Shown here in pieces: positions 1 through 5,083 of a stretch of 5,083 nt of DNA. Within the stretch, counting starts at the first letter, position 1. Each line of letters opens with the position of its first letter. The stretch spans positions 1-5,083 of the forward strand of contig DLQD01000111.1 of assembly GCA_002480015.1 (NCBI GenBank), read 5' to 3'. A program made the translations under genes and the position numbers. The stretch comes from Opitutia bacterium UBA7441 (GTDB lineage Bacteria > Verrucomicrobiota > Verrucomicrobiia > Opitutales > Coraliomargaritaceae). The notes under the pieces were generated by a model. The model was given only the letters and a program-made list of their open reading frames with translations, did no database searches and had not been told where the DNA came from.

Positions 1-142
1 AGGGAAGGTGGCTCGCGGAGCGAGACGGAAGGGTTCTCAGCCGAGCCTCAGCGTTCTTTTACTAGCTCGACATAAATGACAGAGAAAAACCCCTCCGTCT
101 CGGCAGACCGATCCACCTCCCCTTCGCAGGGGAGGAGTTTTT
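1..142. repeat. Long imperfect inverted-repeat element between genes
   Basis: The left end pairs with the right end. AGGGAAGGTGG (1-11) is nearly the reverse complement of CCACCTCCCCT (113-123). CGAGACGGAAGGGTT (21-35) is the reverse complement, with one mismatch, of AACCCCTCCGTCTCG (88-102). A small hairpin lies inside the left arm: CTCGC (12-16) and GCGAG (20-24) around GGA. The middle, about 36-87, shows no coding signal. The element may begin upstream of the window. It looks like a dispersed palindromic intergenic repeat or small non-autonomous element whose right end doubles as a terminator. The pairing is seen directly; membership of a genome-wide family is inference. Confidence 0.6.
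116..142 (+). terminator. Rho-independent terminator-like hairpin
   Basis: CCTCCCC (116-122) and GGGGAGG (129-135) form a perfect 7-bp GC-rich stem around the loop TTCGCA. It is followed by AG and five T residues (138-142). This is the classic intrinsic terminator layout for + strand transcription, so it probably ends a gene lying upstream of the window. CCTCCCC can instead pair with the far left arm at 1-11, so the hairpin is also part of the larger inverted repeat. Confidence 0.65.
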
Positions 143-325
143 AATAGTGCATTTATAACGTCAACTTAAAGAGGTGAAGATATGTCGGAGGATATGCTTG
201 GTAGGGGAGCTTTAAGTGTAGGATTCATTGAATTTAGATATGCCTTCAATTAACCACACTGTATGAAATTGAGTCAGGTCATTGCCTTTGTGGTTGGAAG
301 GATCATGGATATGCCAAGTCAGGGA

Positions 326-353
326 CCTGAGGCCTGAGGCCTGAGACGTGAGG
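326..353. repeat. Short tandem heptamer repeat (CCTGAGG, 4 copies)
   Basis: Four consecutive 7-bp units are seen: CCTGAGG (326-332), CCTGAGG (333-339), CCTGAGA (340-346) and CGTGAGG (347-353). The first two are identical; the third and fourth each differ at one position. It sits in non-coding DNA about 190 bp before the start of the GH36-like gene. It may be a simple slippage repeat or part of a larger dispersed intergenic repeat; no function can be assigned from sequence alone. Confidence 0.7.
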
Positions 354-386
354 ACAGGCAGGACGGAGATATTTAACCTTCATACA

Positions 387-477
387 CTTCCCACCTTAAT
401 ACTCTTCCCACACCAGCTTTGCTGGTCCCCCCTCTAAACGAAGGGTAGGCATTAAAATGCTGACGTGTAAGATGGTG
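387..477. repeat. Intergenic hairpin repeat, copy A
   Basis: This segment matches the one at 4369-4439 over most of its length. Shared pieces in order are CTTCCCACCTT (387-397), CTTCCCACACCAGC (404-417), GCTGGT (421-426), CCCCTCTAAA (429-438), AGGGTAG (442-448) and GATGGTG (471-477). ACCAGC-TTT-GCTGGT (412-426) forms a perfect 6-bp stem with a 3-nt loop. A weaker stem can form around TAAACGA (CCCT with AGGG). The two copies differ by small insertions and deletions. Mutated loops with conserved stems suggest that structure matters. Role unknown: candidate REP/MITE-like element, transcript-end signal or mRNA stabiliser. Confidence 0.65.
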
Positions 478-542
478 CCATCACTTGGTGAGGTCGACTC
501 AATCGACGACGCCTAAGTCAGTTGAAATCGCTAATTTTTTAT

Positions 543-2810
543 ATGAATATGACTATCAGAACATCGATTCAAACGCTCGCTGTTGGAGCGATCACATTGA
601 GTGCGGCCCTTTGTCAGGCTGCGGAGGAGTGGGTCCGTTTTTCCGAAGACGGCACTCGTGTTATTATTGAAGCGGACGGCATCGCCGAGTTCCGTGGCAC
701 CTCATCCTCTGTGTTCAAGGTGGACGGTAAAAATCAACGGATCGGCACCGTGGGCCAAAAAATGATTGAGCCAGTGACGCATAGCGTCGGCAGCACGCCT
801 TTTGGCGATGCAGATATCAGCACCGTGACTTTCGGTAATGAGGACTACCAATATACGCTGCAGATCAAGCGCTTGAAAGATCTACGCGCTTTTACGCTAC
901 AGGGATTTTTTCACAATCGCAGTGATCAGGATGTGAACTTGGTCGCCTTCGATTTGCTGGATACCAACAAGGGGCCAGGCGGAAGCTTTGTTGTTGAGAA
1001 GTCTGCTGATTGGTTGGTCACTCCATTGATGGAAGATTCGCCTGCACTGCCATTGAGCGAAATGCAGAAGAATCTCAATGAAGTCGCGATGTTGTATCGT
1101 GCGGATGGCACAGGCTTTCTTCTTGGTCCGGTCGGGCCCGCCGAGGCGCACATCAGTGTCGAGGTGCGCAACGAAGTGGTCAAAGGCGTGGTGCAAATGG
1201 ACAGCGTGCTTGTGCGTGCCGGTGAAAGCCGCCGCAGTGAAGAAATGATTCTCTCTTTTGAGTCCGCCAAGACATCGACGAATGTGTGGACGCGTTGGGT
1301 CGCTGAGACGCATGGCGTGCGTCGCAACAAGGGCGCTATCTATGGCTGGTGCAGTTGGTATGATCGCACCACAAAGATTGACGCCGCGCACGTGTTGGAT
1401 GTCACACAAACAATCAAAGAGAACCCGAACACCTTTGGTAAGGGCATCATTCAAATCGATGATGGTTACCAAAAAATGGATGGCGATTGGACTGCCAACG
1501 AAAAATTCCCTGACGGCATGGCGAGTGTCGCGGCAGCGGTGCGCGAGGCCGGTTGCATTCCGGGTGTCTGGTTTGCGCCGTTGATGATCAATCCCGAGCA
1601 TCCATGGGCCAAAGCGAATCCCGAGGCGATTCAGAAGGCTGCCGGTGGTCTGGAGCGCTTCATGAATCCCAATCCGTTTCATCCTGCTGGCGCGCACTGG
1701 ATTAGCTCGGATCACCCGGAGTCGAAAAAATTCCTGTTCAACATTATTAACGATGCGCGTGAGCGCGGCTACGGCTATATCAAGATCGATTTCAATGGGA
1801 TCGGAAATACATTTGAAGATCCGACCAAGACACGCCTGCAAATTTTCCGTGAACTTTACACGCTCTATCGTGAGGCTGCCGGCGAAGAAATGTATATGCT
1901 GTCCTGCCTCGGCCGTCCGACGCGTGGCGTGGTTGGATTTATCGACGCTGCTCGTGTGGGCCCCGACTCACACCCGGCATCATTCGCTCACTGCCTCGAT
2001 TCCGTCTTGCGCTTTCAGATCTACGACAACGTGTGGTGGCAGAACGATCCCGATGTGTCTTACCTCGCACCGAAGCTGGAGAGCCGCCGTGTGGGTTTCA
2101 CCCCGCAAGGTGAGGGCATGTGGCGCACCTGGCATGCGATCAATGTCTTGGTCGGTGGCACCGCGATGATCAGTGAACCGATCAATAAGGACGATGTGAA
2201 AGCCGTCTGGCGCAACTACGAGATCATGCGCCCTGGCAGTCGTGAACCGGCACAACTCCTGACGCTTGGCAACTCGCCGCATAACACCACGCTGGGCTTT
2301 GCGGCAGAGCGTCCGTTCGGCGACTTTGCGGTCTACAATCTGTATAATGTGACCGAAGGCTCCCAGTCGCTGTCGCTCGACTTTGAAGCTGCGGGCCTAC
2401 CGAAAGGTGTGAAGTGTGCGGTGTTTGATTTCTGGGCAAACAAGGTGCTCGGATATGCGACGGATAGCTATATGACTACGCCACTGGAGCACTACTCCTC
2501 AGCGTTGTTGCGTTTTACGCCGATTACGTCAGAGCGTCCGACCTTGGTCGGTTCGGATTTGCACCTCTCGATAGGCGCCACGGAAATCAACAATATCCAA
2601 GTCTCGAAGTCTTCGATCGTGATCGAGTTGAGCGATGCCGGCGCGCAAGAAGGTTCGTTGACGTTCTACAGTCAAAAAGCCCTGGTTGCCGTCAGTGCCG
2701 AAAACTGCAAAGTCAACTCAGTCGAAAATCTCGGGGATAATCTGTGGCAGGTGAACATTGCAGAGCGTAAGTGGAACACCGCTCAGAGTATTCAGTTACA
2801 GATTCAATAG
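543..2810 (+). CDS. Exported clan GH-D glycosidase, GH36/alpha-galactosidase-like
   Basis: Likely a retaining exo-glycosidase removing alpha-galactose or a related sugar from an oligosaccharide, acting outside the cytoplasm. Starting at ATG 543 gives 755 residues with a signal peptide: a short basic N-terminus, a hydrophobic stretch (about 12-23) and likely cleavage near residue 26-27 before AEEW. A TTG start at 522 would add seven residues, and ATG 549 is also possible; no strong Shine-Dalgarno decides. An N-terminal beta-rich region (about 28-255) precedes a TIM barrel (about 265-590) with YGWCSWY (267-273), IDDGYQ (Asp306-Asp307), GDW, GVWFAP and YIKIDFN. Asp416 in KID is the predicted nucleophile. 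Asp475 in RVGPDS is the predicted acid/base, 59 residues later, close to the spacing in characterised GH36 enzymes. A C-terminal beta domain (about 590-755) ends the protein. The gene leads a pair with the sulfatase 5 bp downstream. Family is fairly sure; substrate is not. Confidence 0.85.
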   Translation: MNMTIRTSIQTLAVGAITLSAALCQAAEEWVRFSEDGTRVIIEADGIAEFRGTSSSVFKVDGKNQRIGTVGQKMIEPVTHSVGSTPFGDADISTVTFGNEDYQYTLQIKRLKDLRAFTLQGFFHNRSDQDVNLVAFDLLDTNKGPGGSFVVEKSADWLVTPLMEDSPALPLSEMQKNLNEVAMLYRADGTGFLLGPVGPAEAHISVEVRNEVVKGVVQMDSVLVRAGESRRSEEMILSFESAKTSTNVWTRWVAETHGVRRNKGAIYGWCSWYDRTTKIDAAHVLDVTQTIKENPNTFGKGIIQIDDGYQKMDGDWTANEKFPDGMASVAAAVREAGCIPGVWFAPLMINPEHPWAKANPEAIQKAAGGLERFMNPNPFHPAGAHWISSDHPESKKFLFNIINDARERGYGYIKIDFNGIGNTFEDPTKTRLQIFRELYTLYREAAGEEMYMLSCLGRPTRGVVGFIDAARVGPDSHPASFAHCLDSVLRFQIYDNVWWQNDPDVSYLAPKLESRRVGFTPQGEGMWRTWHAINVLVGGTAMISEPINKDDVKAVWRNYEIMRPGSREPAQLLTLGNSPHNTTLGFAAERPFGDFAVYNLYNVTEGSQSLSLDFEAAGLPKGVKCAVFDFWANKVLGYATDSYMTTPLEHYSSALLRFTPITSERPTLVGSDLHLSIGATEINNIQVSKSSIVIELSDAGAQEGSLTFYSQKALVAVSAENCKVNSVENLGDNLWQVNIAERKWNTAQSIQLQIQ

Positions 2811-2815
2811 GTAGA

Positions 2816-4333
2816 ATGAGGAGGCTACTGTTAGTTTTATTGACGGGCCTCATCGCCGCTCTTGGCTTGCCGATCGCCTCGGCTGCCCCACCGAATATCT
2901 TGCTGATCTATGCCGACGACTTGGGGCCGGGGCTATTGGGATGTTATGGGCAGCAGACTATTGAAACGCCCCACATTGATCGCTTGGCTCAACAAGGATT
3001 GAGGTTTACCGATTTTTACGGTGCCAATGTCTGTGCGCCTGCGCGGGCGAGTCTGATGTCCGGTCTGCACACCGGACACGCCATGCCCCCAACCAAAGGG
3101 GGGCTCGAATCGAGTTTGCACAGTGGTGAAATTACAGAGGCGGAGTTTAACCAACAGATCCTGTTGAAGAGGCCTGTGAGTGACTTCGATTCGGATTACT
3201 TGGGCGAAGTGGCGCGGAAAGCAGGTTATCGCACCTCCTATTTCGGCAAGCTTGGAGTCGGATTTACCGACACGCATGAAATGATGCGGGAGTATGGGTT
3301 CGATGACTATGTCGGCCTGCTGGATTCGGTGATCTGTTGGAGCTTCTATCCGGAATACTATTGGGAAAACGACAGGAAAGTGACCTTGCCTGGAAACCCG
3401 AAGCAGACGAAGCGAACACCGAACACTTTTTCCATTGGCAAAGCATCGATGACGTATTCGGAAGATGTTTGGCTGAAAAAGGCCCTGGTCTATCTGGATG
3501 CGCATGGGGACGAGCCCTTTTTTATGGTGTATGCGAGTCAACTACCACATGGTCCGGTATCCATTGCACCCAAGGATTACAGATATCAAGACCGGACTGA
3601 GTGGGCGGAAAACGAGCGCATTTATGCCTCGATGATTGATAAGCTGGACTGCTCGGTCGGAGCGCTGATGAACAAGCTCGATGCGCTGGGCCTTGCGGAG
3701 AACACTCTAGTGCTTTTCACCAGCGATAACGGGCACGAGCCCAGCTACTATCGCTCTGCGAAAAAGGCAGAGGACCAGAAATACTCCCACAAAATTTTGG
3801 ATGGGCACTACCGGGGCGAGGACCGTTTCCTCGGGACGATGGGGCGTCGTGGTTCGAAGCGTTACAATTTCGATGGCGGCATACAGGTGCCGTTGATTGC
3901 CCGTTGGCCCGGGAAAATTACGGCGGCAGAAACCACTGGCCACAGGGGAGTGGGCTACGATCTCATGCCGACAATTGCAGAATTGTGTGGCGTTACGATT
4001 TTCCATGAGATCGACGGGGTCTCTCTCCTCCCCATCTTGCTTAACCAACCCGAAGCACAAGAGCCGCATCAATATCTATTCTGGAAAGCGGCGGGACAGA
4101 ATAATTTTAGCCGCGATGCGATCGTGGCCGGTGACTGGAAACTGGTTGAAGAAAAGGAAACGCAAACCAGCGAAGGCACGAAGAATACCGGGCAGGGGCA
4201 GTCAAGCTATCGATGGGCCTTGTATGATCTTAAAAACGATTCAGCTGAAAAGGAAGACCTTGCGGGGCAGCACCCTGAGCGGGTTCAGGCGTTGCTGCAA
4301 TGGGTGCATGAGGCGCGACAGCCGATCCGCTGA
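2816..4333 (+). CDS. Exported type I (S1, formylglycine) sulfatase
   Basis: Hydrolyses sulfate esters, probably on a polysaccharide or its oligosaccharides, in the periplasm or outside. The 505-residue length is normal for S1. ATG 2816 was chosen over the in-frame GTG at 2771 because it directly starts a clear signal peptide (RR, then LLLVLLTGLIAALGLPIASA, cleavage near residue 23) and avoids a 40-bp overlap with the upstream gene. Visible motifs are Asp34-Asp35 in YADDLG (metal), CAPARAS with Cys73 and Arg77 (the C-x-P-x-R formylglycine signature), GKLGVG with Lys145, LPHGP with His245, SDNGH with Asp304-Asn305 (metal) and Lys348 followed by DGGIQVP (353-359). It ends with the usual LYDLKND...DLA tail. 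Maturation needs a formylglycine-generating enzyme or anaerobic sulfatase-maturating enzyme encoded elsewhere. Tight spacing after the GH36-like gene implies one transcript. The S1 subfamily, hence the substrate, cannot be assigned by eye. Confidence 0.93.
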   Translation: MRRLLLVLLTGLIAALGLPIASAAPPNILLIYADDLGPGLLGCYGQQTIETPHIDRLAQQGLRFTDFYGANVCAPARASLMSGLHTGHAMPPTKGGLESSLHSGEITEAEFNQQILLKRPVSDFDSDYLGEVARKAGYRTSYFGKLGVGFTDTHEMMREYGFDDYVGLLDSVICWSFYPEYYWENDRKVTLPGNPKQTKRTPNTFSIGKASMTYSEDVWLKKALVYLDAHGDEPFFMVYASQLPHGPVSIAPKDYRYQDRTEWAENERIYASMIDKLDCSVGALMNKLDALGLAENTLVLFTSDNGHEPSYYRSAKKAEDQKYSHKILDGHYRGEDRFLGTMGRRGSKRYNFDGGIQVPLIARWPGKITAAETTGHRGVGYDLMPTIAELCGVTIFHEIDGVSLLPILLNQPEAQEPHQYLFWKAAGQNNFSRDAIVAGDWKLVEEKETQTSEGTKNTGQGQSSYRWALYDLKNDSAEKEDLAGQHPERVQALLQWVHEARQPIR

Positions 4334-4368
4334 GATTGCCGGGTAGTTCAACGAAAACTCTTTCAACT

Positions 4369-4439
4369 CTTCCCACCTTTCCACTCCAGCAACGCTGGTT
4401 CCCCTCTAAATGGAGGGTAGCCATGGAGAGGGGATGGTG
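4369..4439. repeat. Intergenic hairpin repeat, copy B
   Basis: Second copy of the repeat at 387-477. CTTCCCACCTT (4369-4379) is followed by CCAGC-AAC-GCTGG (4386-4398), CCCTC-TAAATG-GAGGG (4402-4417), then GTAGCCAT and GATGGTG (4433-4439). Both hairpin stems are perfect here. CCCCTCT (4401-4407) can alternatively pair with AGAGGGG (4427-4433), giving two mutually exclusive folds. There is no T-run after either stem, so this is not a canonical intrinsic terminator. It lies 36 bp after the sulfatase stop and 75 bp before the GH95 gene, so it could affect the 3' end of the dicistronic mRNA or the leader of the next gene. Confidence 0.65.
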
Positions 4440-4513
4440 TAGACTGTTCCGCATGCGACTGGGTGTCCGTTTGTTGAACTCAGTCTGTGGCCATTAAAAA
4501 ACGAAATACCACG

Positions 4514-5083
4514 ATGAAACGATTGTTACCTTTTGCCCTCATTCTTCTGGCTGCCGGTTGCGCGAATGTTGCTCCGTCCTCTGTGACGAGAGCTGACTTC
4601 CTTGCGAATAAAAAAACCAATATCGAAGCGCGCGGAAACGTCTATAATGCCCAGCAATGGGGGGATCATTTTGATCGGATGGACGCCAACCGCGATGGAC
4701 TCTTGACGGCACAAGAGCAAGCCGACTTTGACGCGGCGAAACGGACCGCCGCTGCTGTGGTGGTGACGCCAGCACCCAAACCACACGCACCCGTCAAGAC
4801 GCAGGCCGCTAAGGCTGCATCGAATGTGACACCAGCCGTCGCGGCGTCGAAGGCCCCCTTCGAAGGTAACCCAGCAACGACGGTGTGGTTCAATCAACCC
4901 GGCAAAGGCTTTGACCAATCGCTTGTCCTCGGTAACGGGCGAATTGGAGCCATGGTCTATGGCGATACGAACGAGGAAACGATTGTTCTGAACGAAAGCT
5001 CGGTGTGGTCCGGGTCGCGCGTCGATAATGACATGCCCGGCGGTTACGAGCATCTCCCTGAGATTCGGAAGCTGCTGCTTGAG
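4514..5083 (+). CDS. EF-hand lipoprotein with GH95 domain (3' truncated by window)
   Basis: The first 190 residues are visible and the frame is open to the window edge. ATG 4514 begins a lipoprotein signal: MKR, a hydrophobic stretch and LLAAGC, with Cys16 the predicted lipidated residue, so the protein is probably membrane-anchored. Residues 57-68 (DANRDGLLTAQE) are a full 12-position EF-hand loop with Asp57, Asn59, Asp61, Gly62 and Glu68, predicted to bind calcium. An Ala/Pro/Lys/Val-rich linker (about 76-118) follows. From about 122 the sequence matches the N-terminus of GH95: VWFNQP, then LGNGRIGAMVYG (139-150), VLNESSVWSG (158-167) and LPEIRKLLLE at the end. GH95 holds inverting alpha-L-fucosidases and alpha-L-galactosidases; its catalytic residues lie beyond the window, so activity and completeness cannot be judged. 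No strong Shine-Dalgarno is seen. The 180-bp gap with a repeat suggests its own transcription unit, though read-through from the sulfatase is possible. Confidence 0.85.
   Translation, partial: MKRLLPFALILLAAGCANVAPSSVTRADFLANKKTNIEARGNVYNAQQWGDHFDRMDANRDGLLTAQEQADFDAAKRTAAAVVVTPAPKPHAPVKTQAAKAASNVTPAVAASKAPFEGNPATTVWFNQPGKGFDQSLVLGNGRIGAMVYGDTNEETIVLNESSVWSGSRVDNDMPGGYEHLPEIRKLLLE

Larger units (their letters stand above)
143..542. other. Non-coding leader region upstream of the GH36-like gene
   Basis: No convincing gene is visible in these 400 bp. The stretch is more AT-rich than the flanking coding DNA. It holds a weak 23-codon reading frame (182-253), a tandem heptamer (326-353) and a hairpin repeat (copy A, about 387-477). 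Two small palindromes follow: GCATT-AA-AATGC (449-460) and GTCGA-CTCAA-TCGAC (493-507). The promoter and any operator for the downstream genes should lie here, but no clean -35/-10 pair can be assigned. The last bases before the coding start are AT-rich (CTAATTTTTTAT), with no strong Shine-Dalgarno. Confidence 0.5.

Noticed and set aside
326..353. CRISPR-like array
   Set aside because: The units are 7 bp, directly adjacent and without spacers; it is a simple tandem repeat.
522..542. TTG upstream start for the GH36-like gene
   Set aside because: It is possible, but the ATG at 543 gives a complete conventional signal peptide, and no Shine-Dalgarno favours the TTG.
485..670. 61-codon + strand frame overlapping the start of the GH36-like gene
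   Set aside because: It overlaps the signal peptide and N-terminus of the real gene in another frame and has no recognisable features or ribosome site.
897..1841. 314-codon open frame on the minus strand
   Set aside because: It lies wholly inside the GH36-like gene, antisense to its most motif-rich part, and shows no recognisable domain. It is a shadow of codon bias in the real gene.
2771..2815. GTG upstream start for the sulfatase
   Set aside because: It would overlap the preceding gene by 40 bp and bury the signal peptide behind a 15-residue polar extension. ATG 2816 starts directly at MRRLLL.
4369..4439. Intrinsic terminator after the sulfatase
   Set aside because: Good stems are present but no T-run follows, so it is recorded as a structured repeat instead.
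4474..4500. Possible promoter (TTGAAC, then TTAAAA) before the GH95 gene
   Set aside because: The spacing is only 14 bp and the -10 match is poor, so it is too weak to annotate without a mapped transcription start.
4526..5053. 175-codon minus-strand frame opposite the GH95 lipoprotein
   Set aside because: The + strand frame carries lipobox, EF-hand and GH95 motifs, while the antisense product resembles nothing recognisable.

Overview
The window reads as part of a marine-type, polysaccharide-degrading bacterial genome. The closest resemblance I can suggest is a Verrucomicrobiota lineage such as Puniceicoccales/Opitutae, with Planctomycetota or Lentisphaerota as alternatives. This rests on content and style: exported glycoside hydrolases next to an S1 sulfatase, AT-rich leaders without a strong Shine-Dalgarno, and palindromic repeats between genes. 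No rRNA or other phylogenetic marker is present, so the taxonomy is inference.

Layout, all genes on the + strand. Positions 1-142 hold a long imperfect inverted repeat ending in a GC hairpin plus T-run, which looks like the terminator of an upstream gene. Positions 143-542 hold no convincing gene, but contain a tandem heptamer and a hairpin-rich repeat (copy A). A clan GH-D (GH36/melibiase-like) exported glycosidase follows at 543-2810. Only 5 bp later comes an exported type I (S1) sulfatase at 2816-4333, so the two are probably co-transcribed. The next gap (4334-4513) carries a second copy of the same repeat (copy B). A lipoprotein starts at 4514, carrying one EF-hand loop, an Ala/Pro/Lys-rich linker and the N-terminus of a GH95 domain; it is cut off by the window edge.

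Together the genes look like a segment of a polysaccharide-degradation cluster. The sulfatase would remove sulfate esters, while the GH36-like enzyme and the GH95 enzyme (a family of alpha-L-fucosidases and alpha-L-galactosidases) would take off alpha-linked galactose-type and fucose-type sugars. A sulfated fucose/galactose-containing algal polymer such as a fucoidan or galactofucan fits, but the substrate is inferred from family membership only. The most unusual points are the EF-hand/lipoprotein/GH95 architecture, the repeat pair bracketing the dicistron, and the non-canonical catalytic-region motifs of the GH36-like enzyme and the sulfatase.
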